From positions 62,001 through 126,000 of the forward strand of contig NZ_JACHIA010000006.1 of NCBI RefSeq assembly GCF_014202995.1: 64,000 nt of DNA, in the 5' to 3' direction. The stretch comes from Longimicrobium terrae. Lineage in GTDB: Bacteria; Gemmatimonadota; Gemmatimonadetes; Longimicrobiales; Longimicrobiaceae. This document shows, in pieces, positions 8,785 to 16,668 of this stretch; positions within the stretch are counted from its first letter, which is position 1, and each line of letters starts with the position of its first letter. The notes under the pieces are model-generated. The model saw only the letters and a list, made by a program, of their open reading frames with translations, made no database searches and was not told the origin of the DNA. The translations under genes and the position numbers were made by a program.

Positions 8785-9426
8785 TCAGCGGACAGCGGCG
8801 TCCCCCATGGGCCTGCGCTGCAGCAGGATGACGGAGTACACCTTGATCGCCAGAATCGCGAGCACAACCGCGCTCACCAGCACCGCCGATCCGGTAAAGA
8901 TGAGCAGCAGCGTCACGAGCCCCGTGTTGAACGCCTTGCCGGCGGGAGACCAGTTGAGCTGCCAGATCTTGCGGTCCACCAGGTAGTAATAGTTAGGCGA
9001 GATGATGCCCGGATGGCGCAGGTACTGGTTGCTCAGAAAGTGGTCGATCCCCATGAACTGCAGCAGAAAGAGGACGATGGGCACGGCCATGCCGGGGTGC
9101 AGGTACAGCTCGTTCAGGTAGAAGAAGGCGACCAGAAGCCGGTCCGAAAGTATGTCGAACTGGCCGCCCAGCAGCGTTTCCTGGTTGAGCTTGCGAGCGA
9201 CCGCGCCGTCCAGGATGTCGAGCGACCAGTAGACGGCCAAACCGTAGTAGTTGAGCGTTTCGTTGCCGGTGAGCGCGGCCATGGTGAACAGCACCAGCCC
9301 CACGACGAGGCGGGTGGCGGTGACCAGGTTGGGCCACGTCCACGGGGTGTCGTGGTGCAGCACGGCGGGAAGCGCCGGCGCGCCCCACGGCAGCGGCTGG
9401 GACGCGGAATTCGTAGATGACGGCAT
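8785..9426 (-). CDS. CDP-alcohol phosphatidyltransferase family protein
   Basis: A membrane enzyme of phospholipid synthesis that transfers a phosphatidyl group from a CDP-alcohol to a second alcohol. The 213-residue product contains the complete family signature D-x2-D-G-x2-A-R-x8-G-x3-D-x3-D at residues 70-95 (DILDGAVAR...GGQFDILSD), so all metal and substrate ligands are present. About five or six hydrophobic helices surround it. The start is ATG 9426, about 30 residues before the first helix. The second substrate (glycerol-3-phosphate, inositol phosphate or other) cannot be fixed from the sequence. It is a single gene with its own terminator. Confidence 0.88.
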   Translation of the reverse strand: MPSSTNSASQPLPWGAPALPAVLHHDTPWTWPNLVTATRLVVGLVLFTMAALTGNETLNYYGLAVYWSLDILDGAVARKLNQETLLGGQFDILSDRLLVAFFYLNELYLHPGMAVPIVLFLLQFMGIDHFLSNQYLRHPGIISPNYYYLVDRKIWQLNWSPAGKAFNTGLVTLLLIFTGSAVLVSAVVLAILAIKVYSVILLQRRPMGDAAVR

Positions 9427-9567
9427 TGGGATCGATCGGATTCGGTTGGGCGGGACGGCGCCAAAGGTCACGCGGTGTGTCCTTCCGCGCAAGTTTGGCG
9501 GGGTGAGGACGATGATGTTGGTGCGTTCGACATTGGGGCGTGCGGCGGACTGGGGCGCGGCTGCCGG

Positions 9568-9638
9568 CTGTGGCCCTCACCCCGCGTGCTGCGCACGACG
9601 ACCCTCTCCCACGAACGGATGTGGGAGAGGGAGCACAC
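9568..9638. repeat. Family B repeat, copy 2 (inverted)
   Basis: Reverse complement of the block at 3465-3537, including the CCCTCTCCCAC / GTGGGAGAGGG stem. Confidence 0.85.
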
Positions 9639-9691
9639 CCCAACGGCGGGTTGGGCGTGGGGACGGGCATTTACGCGCGTCCCCTGTTGTC

Positions 9692-9745
9692 GTCCGGCGG
9701 TTGAAACCGCGCCTCGAAACACGCGAAGTCCGCCTGCGCGGACTG
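9692..9745. repeat. Family D repeat, copy 1
   Basis: Contains GGCGGTTGAAACCGCGCCTC followed by CGAAGTCCGCCTGCGCGGAC, two adjacent small hairpins. A near-identical copy lies at 29224-29282. Confidence 0.75.
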
Positions 9746-9777
9746 CGGCGGCGGGTTCGTCGCGGTCTCCTGATGCA

Positions 9778-9853
9778 GTTGAAGCCCCGAACGGCGCCTT
9801 TAGGCGACGTGTCGGGGCTTTCCGCTGTTTGAGCGGCGGATTCATTCGCTCAA
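9778..9853. repeat. Family A palindromic cassette, copy 3 (inverted)
   Basis: Reverse orientation: GAAGCCCCGA ... TCGGGGCTTTCCGCTGTTTG ... CGGATTCATTCGCTC. Confidence 0.85.
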
Positions 9854-9907
9854 GATCCATTCGGCGGCGATGAATTCCGCTCCCCACGCCGGAGCCCCGC
9901 CCTCGCT

Positions 9908-9970
9908 CAACCCTCCCCCAGTCTTTTTTGGGGGAGGGTGGGCCGGTGGTGCCGGCCCGGGTGGGGCCGC
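9908..9970. repeat. Family C repeat, copy 1
   Basis: The stem CCCTCCCCCA / TGGGGGAGGG around a T-rich loop is followed by GGGCCGGTGGTGCCGGCCCG. The same block recurs at 24075 (inverted), 29391 and 39921 (inverted). From here to about 10124 I see only the CACTCACGCACC-type tract (9980-10044) and no gene. Confidence 0.82.
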
Positions 9971-10124
9971 CCGCGAACTCCGCACCTCCGCACTTCAGTC
10001 CTCCCGCACTCACGCACCCCGCACTCACGCACTCCCCCCGCACTTTCCCCTTGCGTCCCCACCCAACCCATCGACACCTTTGCTCCTCAAGCAGTTACGC
10101 CCTTTTTTCGGAGCAGGCCGTCCG

Positions 10125-12482
10125 ATGCGCACCCCTCCCGATCCGCAGCCGCGGCACGACCCCGGCGCCAAGCCCGCCGGCGGCATGCCCGCGCTCCTCA
10201 GCACCATGCGGCAGCTGGCGCGCGAAAAAGCCATCGTGCCCGGCACCGCCGCGCTGCGCGTTCTGAACCAGGAGCACGGCGTCGATTGCCCGGGCTGCGC
10301 CTGGCCGGAACCGCGCGAGCACCGCTCGTCGTTCGAGTTCTGCGAGAATGGGGCAAAGGCCGTCGCCGCCGAGGCCACGGGAAAGCGCGCCACCCCCGAG
10401 TTCTTTGCCCGCCACTCGGTGGAGGAACTTCGGCACCAGAGCGACTGGTGGCTGGAACAGCAGGGCCGCGTCACCCAGCCCATGATCCTGCGCGACGAAA
10501 GCCGCCACTTCGTCCCCATCAGCTGGGACGATGCCTTCGCCCGCGCCGGCGAGGCGCTGCGCAACCTGGAGAACCCGAACCAGGCCGCCTTCTACACCAG
10601 CGGCCGCACCAGCAACGAAGCCGCCTTTCTGTACCAGCTCTTCGGGCGGATGCTGGGCACCAACAACTTCCCTGACTGCTCCAACCTGTGCCACGAATCC
10701 AGCGGCGTGGGACTGAAGCAGACCATGGGCATCGGCAAGGGCGCCGTGCAGCTGGAGGACTTCGAGAAGGCCGACGCCATCTTCATCATCGGCCAGAATC
10801 CCGGCACCAACCACCCGCGTATGCTCACCACGCTGCAGGCGGCGCGGCGGCGCGGCGCGGAGATCGTCGCCATCAATCCTCTGCGCGAACGGGGGCTGCT
10901 CAGCTTCGTTCATCCCCAGGAAGTCGGCCCCACGCTGACGGGAAAGGGGACGGAGATCGCGACCGTCTACCTGCAGCCCCTGCCCGGCAGCGACGTCGCC
11001 GTGCTCAAGGGGATGATGAAGCAGATGCTGGACGCGGAACGGCGCGACCGCGGGCGGGTGATGGACCACGGCTTCATCCGCGCGCACTGCACGGGATACG
11101 ACGAGCTGGTGGCGGACCTGGACGCCACGCCGTGGACGCAGATCACGGAGCAGAGCGGACTGACACAGTCGGAGATCCTGAAGGCGACGGAGGTCTACAT
11201 CCGCAGCCGCGCCACCATCGTCTGCTGGGCGATGGGGCTGACGCAGCACGAGAACGCGGTGGACAACATCATCGCCTGCAGCAACCTGCTCCTGCTGCGC
11301 GGCAACGTGGGGCGCCCCGGCGCGGGCCCCTGCCCCGTCCGCGGCCACAGCAACGTGCAGGGCGACCGCACCATGGGCATCGACCACACGCCGCCGCCGT
11401 GGATCGAGGCGCTGGAGCGGGAGTTCGGCTTCCGCGCGCCGCGCGATGGCGGGCTGGACGTGGTAAACGCAATTCCCGTCATGGCGGATGGCGGAATCCG
11501 CTTCTTCATGACCATGGGCGGCAACTTCCTCAGCGCCTCGCCGGACACCGCGATGGTGGGCGAGGGACTGGCGCGCATTCCCCTTTCGGTTCACGTCACC
11601 ACCAAGCTCAACCGTACGCACGTCAGCGGCGGCGGCGAGGTGATGATCTGGCCCTGCCTGGGGCGGACAGAGACCGATCTGCGGGCGGGCGGCGAGCAGT
11701 TCGTCACCGTGGAGGATTCCATGAGCGTCGTCCATTCCTCGCAGGGCCGCAACCGGCCGGCGTCGCCGCACCTGCGCAGCGAGCCGTCCATCGTGGCGGG
11801 ACTGGCCAAGGCCGCGCTCCCGGACGGCGGTGGGGTGGAATGGGACGCGCTCGTGGCGGATTACGATCGAATCCGCGACGCCATCTCCCGCGTCATCCCG
11901 GGCTTCGAGAACTTCAATTCCCGCGTCCGCGAGCCTGCGGGCTTCGTTCTGCGCAACACCGCCGCGCACCGGGAGTGGAAGACGGAGACGGGAAAGGCGA
12001 ATCTGGTCATCACCCCCACGCCGTCGCTGCGGCTGCCGGCGGGGCAGCTGCGCCTGTTCACCATCCGCTCGCACGACCAGTACAACACCACCATCTACGG
12101 GCTGGATGACCGGTACCGCGGCATCAAGCAGGCGCGCCGCGTGATCCTGATGCACGCGGACGACATCGCCGAGCGCGGGCTCAAGGCGGGCGACTGGGTG
12201 GACGTGCGGTCGCACGGGGCGGACGGGCGCGAGCGGGAAGCGCCGCGGTTCCGCGTGGTGGAGTACGACGTGCCGAAAGGCAGCGCGGCGGCTTACTTTC
12301 CCGAGGCCAACGTGCTCGTTCCGGTCGGCAGCCGCGACCGGCGCAGCAATACGCCATCCAGCAAGATGATTCCCGTCACCGTGCAGCCGGCGCGGGCGGG
12401 GGTGGACGTGGTGGGCGCGGACGAACGGCTGGTGCACCGCGCCGCGGTGGAAGCATCCAATCTGACCGGCGCGGCGGTGTGA
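10125..12482 (+). CDS. FdhF/YdeP-family molybdopterin oxidoreductase
   Basis: A cytosolic molybdenum oxidoreductase related to formate dehydrogenase alpha subunits. The 785-residue product has the YdeP-type N-terminus with a CPGCAWPEP motif (Cys55, Cys58). Next comes the molybdopterin domain with NFPDCSNLCHESSGVG, in which Cys189 aligns by position with the Mo-ligating Cys/Sec of formate dehydrogenase H. Further blocks are GQNPGTNHPRM (residues about 225-235), CNLLLLRGNVGRPGAGPCPVRGHSNVQG, and a C-terminal dinucleotide-binding barrel (residues about 640-760). The classical four-Cys N-terminal [4Fe-4S] motif is absent, as in YdeP. ATG 10125 is the first start after the repeat tract. It overlaps fdhD by four bases (GTGA), fitting a need for FdhD sulfuration. 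The true substrate is unproven; YdeP itself has been linked to acid resistance. Confidence 0.9.
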   Translation: MRTPPDPQPRHDPGAKPAGGMPALLSTMRQLAREKAIVPGTAALRVLNQEHGVDCPGCAWPEPREHRSSFEFCENGAKAVAAEATGKRATPEFFARHSVEELRHQSDWWLEQQGRVTQPMILRDESRHFVPISWDDAFARAGEALRNLENPNQAAFYTSGRTSNEAAFLYQLFGRMLGTNNFPDCSNLCHESSGVGLKQTMGIGKGAVQLEDFEKADAIFIIGQNPGTNHPRMLTTLQAARRRGAEIVAINPLRERGLLSFVHPQEVGPTLTGKGTEIATVYLQPLPGSDVAVLKGMMKQMLDAERRDRGRVMDHGFIRAHCTGYDELVADLDATPWTQITEQSGLTQSEILKATEVYIRSRATIVCWAMGLTQHENAVDNIIACSNLLLLRGNVGRPGAGPCPVRGHSNVQGDRTMGIDHTPPPWIEALEREFGFRAPRDGGLDVVNAIPVMADGGIRFFMTMGGNFLSASPDTAMVGEGLARIPLSVHVTTKLNRTHVSGGGEVMIWPCLGRTETDLRAGGEQFVTVEDSMSVVHSSQGRNRPASPHLRSEPSIVAGLAKAALPDGGGVEWDALVADYDRIRDAISRVIPGFENFNSRVREPAGFVLRNTAAHREWKTETGKANLVITPTPSLRLPAGQLRLFTIRSHDQYNTTIYGLDDRYRGIKQARRVILMHADDIAERGLKAGDWVDVRSHGADGREREAPRFRVVEYDVPKGSAAAYFPEANVLVPVGSRDRRSNTPSSKMIPVTVQPARAGVDVVGADERLVHRAAVEASNLTGAAV

Positions 12483-13366
12483 GCGGCGACCGGCGGAGCA
12501 CCGCGCGCGCCCGGGTGGAGCGTGTGTCCGTCTCCGCCGACGGCGCGGTCCGCCGCGTCCGCGACGATCTTCTCGCGACGGAAGAGCCGCTGGAAATCCG
12601 CGTCCTGCGCGCGGAAGACGCGTCCGGTCCGGCCGACGCGAATGCAACACGCGTGGCGGTAACCATGCGTACGCCGGGCGCGGACTTCGAGCTCGCGGCG
12701 GGCTTTCTGTACGGCGAGGGATTGATCGATGGGCCGCGATCGATCACCGCGATCCGCTACTGCACCGAGGCGGAGCAGCGCTACAACGTCGTCAACGTCG
12801 TGCTGGCGCTTGGCGCGCCGTGGAACGCGGATGCCCTCGCGCGCAACTTCTACACGACGTCCAGCTGTGGCGTGTGCGGAAAGGCATCCATCGAGGCGGT
12901 GATGGGCGCCGCCTGCCCACCCGCCTCCGCCGGGCCGTGCGTGGAACCGGCGGTGATCGTCGCGCTGCCGGACCGGCTGCGGGAGGCGCAGGCGGTGTTC
13001 GAGCGGACGGGCGGACTGCACGCCGCCGCACAGTTTACGCCGGAGGGCGAACTGGTGCGCATCCGCGAAGACGTGGGCCGCCACAACGCCATGGACAAGC
13101 TGGTGGGCGCCGCGCTGCTGGCGGGAGAGGTACCGCTGGACGGCGCCGTGGTGATGGTGAGCGGGCGGACGAGCTTCGAGTTGGTACAGAAGGCGGCGCG
13201 CGCGGGTATCACCGTGCTGGCTGGCGTTTCCGCGCCGTCCAGCCTGGCCGTACAGCTGGCGCGGGAGACGGGAATGACGCTCGCGGGCTTTGTCCGCGGG
13301 CCGGGATTCAACATCTACGCGGGCGGCGCGCGCATCGGCCGCCCCGCGGGAGCAGCGACCGGGTGA
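12479..13366 (+). CDS. fdhD: Formate dehydrogenase accessory sulfurtransferase FdhD
   Basis: FdhD carries sulfur from a cysteine desulfurase to the molybdenum cofactor of formate dehydrogenases, making them active. The 295-residue product has the family's catalytic loop TTSSCGVCGKAS with both cysteines (Cys130, Cys133), the N-terminal EEPLEIRV strand, and the C-terminal IREDVGRHNAMDKLVG and VSGRTSFELVQKA blocks. Translation starts at GTG 12479, overlapping the stop of the molybdoenzyme (GTGA), so the two are coupled. This supports the view that the upstream oxidoreductase needs a sulfurated bis-MGD cofactor. The first 10-12 residues are poorly conserved. Confidence 0.95.
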   Translation: MSGDRRSTARARVERVSVSADGAVRRVRDDLLATEEPLEIRVLRAEDASGPADANATRVAVTMRTPGADFELAAGFLYGEGLIDGPRSITAIRYCTEAEQRYNVVNVVLALGAPWNADALARNFYTTSSCGVCGKASIEAVMGAACPPASAGPCVEPAVIVALPDRLREAQAVFERTGGLHAAAQFTPEGELVRIREDVGRHNAMDKLVGAALLAGEVPLDGAVVMVSGRTSFELVQKAARAGITVLAGVSAPSSLAVQLARETGMTLAGFVRGPGFNIYAGGARIGRPAGAATG

Positions 13367-14097
13367 TGACGGGAACGGTGAGAGTCGGGTTGATGGGAGT
13401 GCTGCTGCTGTCGGCGTGCGGCGAGCAGGGCGGAGAACTGCGCGATGCCACCGAGCGCCGCCGCGCCGCCGCCGCGGAGGCGCACGACGATTCGGTAAAG
13501 GACGGCACCGCGGTGGACGCGGGGGACGGGCGCATTCCCGCCTTCGTGCTGAACGATTCTTCTCCCGCCACCGCGGCTACACCCCCAGTGACGGACACGG
13601 TGGCGCCGCCCGCCGTTCCCGCGGCGGACACCGCGGCGGCCGCGCCCACGCCTCCCGCCGCGCAGCCGCTGGGCGAGTGGACGGCTGGCGGCACCAACGC
13701 CCGCCGCCGCGGGGGGAGCGCCACGCTGCGCGGCCTGCGCGCGGGGGTGAACACCGGCTTCGACCGCGTGGTGCTGGACTTTGGCGCCGACCCGGTGCCG
13801 GGGTACCGCGTGGAGTACATCGACGCGCCCACGGAGTGCGGCTCGGGCGATCCGTCCGCGGTGAACGGCGGGGCGTTCCTGGCCGTCACCCTGCGCGGCG
13901 CGCAGGCGCACGACGAGGGCGGGCGCCCCACCGTGGCCCGCGAGCGCCGCGTGAACATGCCGCTGCTGCGGGAGATGCAGATCACCTGCGACTTCGAGGG
14001 CGAGGTTCAGGTGGTGCTGGGGGCCGCCGGCCGGGGCCGCTACCGGGTGACGGAACTCACGGGACCCTCGCGCCTGATCGTGGACCTGCAGCCGTAG
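13366..14097 (+). CDS. AMIN-like domain lipoprotein
   Basis: A 243-residue predicted lipoprotein. The N-terminal MTGTVRVGLMGVLLLSAC ends in a lipobox (LSAC, acylated Cys at 18). It is followed by a low-complexity Ala/Pro/Thr linker (about 20-100) and a beta-rich C-terminal domain. The GFDRVVLDFGADPVPGYRVEY block and the final RYRVTELTGPSRLIVDL strand match the AMIN-like domain of actinobacterial lipoproteins, thought to bind the envelope. Its ATG overlaps the fdhD stop by one base (TGATG). The link to the molybdoenzyme may be only positional. Confidence 0.75.
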   Translation: MTGTVRVGLMGVLLLSACGEQGGELRDATERRRAAAAEAHDDSVKDGTAVDAGDGRIPAFVLNDSSPATAATPPVTDTVAPPAVPAADTAAAAPTPPAAQPLGEWTAGGTNARRRGGSATLRGLRAGVNTGFDRVVLDFGADPVPGYRVEYIDAPTECGSGDPSAVNGGAFLAVTLRGAQAHDEGGRPTVARERRVNMPLLREMQITCDFEGEVQVVLGAAGRGRYRVTELTGPSRLIVDLQP

Positions 14098-14128
14098 CTA
14101 AGTACCACCCGTGGCGGGTATTACGCCG

Positions 14129-14156
14129 TTGAGCGGAGCCGTCCAGAGCGTTAGAT
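14129..14156 (+). promoter_or_regulatory. Candidate promoter upstream of PIN-toxin pair
   Basis: TTGAGC (14129-14134), a 16-base spacer, then TTAGAT (14151-14156). An almost identical arrangement with the same GTTAGATTG core lies before the ECF sigma gene (18948-18975). Assigned by pattern only. Confidence 0.45.
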
Positions 14157-14201
14157 TGACTGCTCGCGCTGGATGCCGGCCACCCGCCACGGAGGAGCCC
14201 C

Positions 14202-14678
14202 GTGCCGCTTGTCCTGAAACCTCATTCTGACCTGATGCACGCGCTGGAGGTGGAGGCGTGCAATGCCGGGATCCCCGTCGAGGAGCACGCCGAGGCGCTG
14301 CTGCACCTCGCGATGGTGCTGCTCGACGAGCACGACTTCTGGATCCTTCCCGAAGCCGCCGCCCGGTACCTGGAAGATCGCGGGCTCGTCACTTCCGAGC
14401 AGGTGGCGGCATCATTCGACGAGTCGATCAAGCCGCTGCTGGACGACGCGGAGGAGCGCCGCCGGGCCGCCCGCCTGGCGCAGGACCCCGAAGCGCGGGC
14501 CGCGCTGGCGCGCGAGATCCGGGACAGCCTGGGGGACCTGCGGCACACCGTCCGAGAGCCGATCGAAACGTATCCGGGCGTCGCTCCCAGTCCCGTGGTA
14601 GACGACTTTCTCCGCCTCAAGCGCGAAGAACTGGCCCTCGAAGAAGAGCGGGAGGCGCGGCGATGGGCCGTACGCTAG
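14202..14678 (+). CDS. Hypothetical protein, likely partner (antitoxin) of the PIN toxin
   Basis: A 158-residue, highly charged, probably all-helical cytosolic protein with no family I recognise. Residues 9-60 look like a helical bundle (LMHALEVEACNAGIPVEEHAEALLHLAMVLL). The C-terminal third is a charged helix (FLRLKREELALEEEREARRW). It starts at GTG 14202 with a strong GGAGGA site six bases upstream. Its 3' end overlaps the PIN gene by 16 bases, the usual antitoxin-first layout of type II VapBC pairs. It is about twice the length of common VapB antitoxins and shows no obvious AbrB, RHH or Phd/YefM DNA-binding motif. The antitoxin role is inferred from position alone. Confidence 0.65.
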   Translation: MPLVLKPHSDLMHALEVEACNAGIPVEEHAEALLHLAMVLLDEHDFWILPEAAARYLEDRGLVTSEQVAASFDESIKPLLDDAEERRRAARLAQDPEARAALAREIRDSLGDLRHTVREPIETYPGVAPSPVVDDFLRLKREELALEEEREARRWAVR

Positions 14679-15070
14679 TATTCGACTCATCCGCGCTGAT
14701 CGCGTATCTGGCGCAGGAGCCGGGTGGCGCAACCGCCGAGAATCTGTTGAAAGATTCCCGGCACACGTGCATTGCGCACGCAGTAAACATCGTGGAGGTA
14801 TACTACGACATGCTGCGCCGGGGCGGCCCTCCGCATGCGCAGTGGGCAATGCTGTCGTTGCGCATACTTGGCCTGAAGCACGATCCGAGACTGAATCAGA
14901 AGTTCGTTCGGCAGGTTGCCACTCTCAAGTCGGCCAGGAAAGTTTCCCTGGCCGATTGCTTTTGTATCGCACTCACCGTTTCCGTCAACGGTGAGCTGGT
15001 CACCTCCGATCACCACGAACTGGACCGTGTGGCGGCGGACGGCGTCTGCTCCATCCGGTTCATCCGATGA
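14663..15070 (+). CDS. PIN-domain ribonuclease toxin (VapC-like)
   Basis: A 135-residue PIN-domain protein, predicted to be an Mg2+/Mn2+-dependent endoribonuclease. The four acidic positions of the fold are visible: Asp8 in LVFDSSALIAYL, Glu in NIVEVYYDML (about 44), Asp in SLADCFCIAL (about 97), and the terminal TSDHHELD cluster. The size is typical for VapC. It overlaps the preceding gene by 16 bases, so the two are probably co-translated. Base composition is slightly more AT-rich than its neighbours, which fits mobile toxin-antitoxin modules. The RNA target is unknown. Confidence 0.85.
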   Translation: MGRTLVFDSSALIAYLAQEPGGATAENLLKDSRHTCIAHAVNIVEVYYDMLRRGGPPHAQWAMLSLRILGLKHDPRLNQKFVRQVATLKSARKVSLADCFCIALTVSVNGELVTSDHHELDRVAADGVCSIRFIR

Positions 15071-15168
15071 CCCGCCCGCGGCATGCCGGGATTGCGCGCG
15101 AGCCCTTGCCCGCGCAATGTAAACATCCGATCAAGCCGTACATCCCGCCTCCATCCCGTCCCGTTTCC

Positions 15169-16284
15169 ATGCGCATCCGTTCCGTCCTGCTGCTGGCGCT
15201 CGCGCTTGTGTCCGCCCCGCTCGCGGCCCAGGAACCGCCCCGGCCTCCGCTTCCCCGCGGCGCCGACGCCAACGACTGGCAGTCGTACTTTGCCGCGGGC
15301 GAAAGCCGCTTCATCCAGTTTCCCACGGAGGCCGCGGCTGCGTTCTACTGGTCGGCGCGGCTGGACCCCACGCGCGCGGAGCCCATCTTTGCGCGCTGGG
15401 CATCGTTCTTTGCCAAGGACGACGGCACGTGGGAGTCGTACCTGAACGATGAGCCGTTCGTGATGCGGCGCCCGGCCACCATCGCCAACGATTCGCTGAT
15501 CACCCGGGCGTACTACCGCAACCCGTTCGTGCACCGCGGGCTGGAAGTGGGCCTGTACGCCCGCATGGGTGCCCGGCTCAACTGGGACGGTGCCATGGCG
15601 GCGTTCCTGAACTACGGGCAGGGCGACTTCCGGCGGGCGGCCGTGCAGTTCGGGCGCCTGGTGCGCAACAATCCCACCCGCAACCTGCGGCTTCGGCACT
15701 ACCGCGCGCTGGCGCTGGTGGGCGCCGAGCAGCCGGACAGCGCAGCCGCGGAGATCCAGATGCTGCTGGCGGCGCTGCGCTCCCGCGACGAGCGGACCGT
15801 CGGATACGTGTACGAGAGCAAGGCCATGTGGGAGTTCGCCCTCGGGATGCTGTACGATCGCCAGCAGCGCACGGCCGATGCGCGCGCCGCGTATGAACGC
15901 GCGCTGGTGGAGGACCTGGCCATGTATCCCGCGCACGCCGCGCTGGGCCGCCTTGCCCTTGCCGCGGGCGACACGGCGGCGGCGGTGCTGGAGTATTCGC
16001 AGGCGGCCGAAGCGGCGCCGCAGGACGCGGTGATGCACTACGAGCACGGGGGCGCGCTTTCCGCCGCGGGCCGCCCCGAGGAGGCGCTGAGCGCCTACCG
16101 CCGCGCGCTGGAACTGGAGCCGTACTGGGCACTTCCGTACGTGGGCGTCGGTCAGATGCAGGACCTGCTGGGCCGCCGGGCGGAGGCGATCGCCGCGTAC
16201 CAGGCGTACCTGGAACGCGCCCCGCGCACCCAGGCCGAAACCGCCACCCGCGTCCGGGCCCGCATCGCCACCCTGGGCGGCTGA
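15169..16284 (+). CDS. Exported TPR protein
   Basis: A 371-residue secreted or periplasmic protein. A signal peptide (MRIRSVLLLALALVSAPLAA) is cleaved before QEPPRPPLP. After an N-terminal region of about 130 residues come at least five tetratricopeptide-like helical pairs, clearest at FRRAAVQFGRLVRNNP, ADARAAYERALVEDLAMYPAHAALG and PEEALSAYRRALELEPYWALPYVGVG. Proteins like this act as protein-protein scaffolds; no enzymatic motif was seen. The start is placed at ATG 15169 by the signal peptide, although the frame opens at 15067 right after the PIN gene. Confidence 0.82.
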   Translation: MRIRSVLLLALALVSAPLAAQEPPRPPLPRGADANDWQSYFAAGESRFIQFPTEAAAAFYWSARLDPTRAEPIFARWASFFAKDDGTWESYLNDEPFVMRRPATIANDSLITRAYYRNPFVHRGLEVGLYARMGARLNWDGAMAAFLNYGQGDFRRAAVQFGRLVRNNPTRNLRLRHYRALALVGAEQPDSAAAEIQMLLAALRSRDERTVGYVYESKAMWEFALGMLYDRQQRTADARAAYERALVEDLAMYPAHAALGRLALAAGDTAAAVLEYSQAAEAAPQDAVMHYEHGGALSAAGRPEEALSAYRRALELEPYWALPYVGVGQMQDLLGRRAEAIAAYQAYLERAPRTQAETATRVRARIATLGG

Positions 16285-16308
16285 CCTCGCGAGATCGCGC
16301 AGCGGACG

Positions 16309-16340
16309 AACGCCGGCCTCCTTCCATGGGCCGGCGTTTC
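16309..16340 (+). terminator. Hairpin after the exported TPR gene
   Basis: A 10-bp stem AACGCCGGCC / GGCCGGCGTT (16309-16338) followed by TTCC. A weak T-run. Confidence 0.6.
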
Positions 16341-16364
16341 CGTTCATCCCGAAATCGAACGACA

Positions 16365-16520
16365 GCCTCACGCAGAGCAGCAGAGGCGCAGAGAAGAGAG
16401 CGGACGGCGTTGATTCTTCTTCCCTCCTCTGTGCCTCTGCTGCTCTGCGTGAGACCTGCTGTTGCCCTTCCTCCGTGACCTCCGTACATCCTCCGCGGCC
16501 TCCGTGTGAAACGGCAGTTG
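16365..16520. repeat. Family G long palindrome, copy 1
   Basis: The inverted repeat CTCACGCAGAGCAGCAGAGG / CCTCTGCTGCTCTGCGTGAG (outer arms about 16369-16390 and 16432-16453) is followed by TCCGTGACCTCCGT-type direct repeats and GTGTGAAACGGCAGTTGCGG. The same unit recurs at 19775-19912. No gene lies between 16285 and 16668. Confidence 0.85.
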
Positions 16521-16668
16521 CGGGCAATCCGGCGCGCCACAGAACGCGAAAAACACGGCGGGCTGTCTCACGCGGCTGCCCGGGCGTACATTCTCCCGCG
16601 ATCCCCGCGCGCAGCAGACACGAGACAAACTGGTGCAGATTCCACAGGACGCAGACCGGGGCAGGCCC

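Noticed and set aside
8440-9420. 326-codon plus-strand frame over the phosphatidyltransferase gene
   Set aside because: Antisense to a gene with a complete CDP-alcohol phosphatidyltransferase signature.
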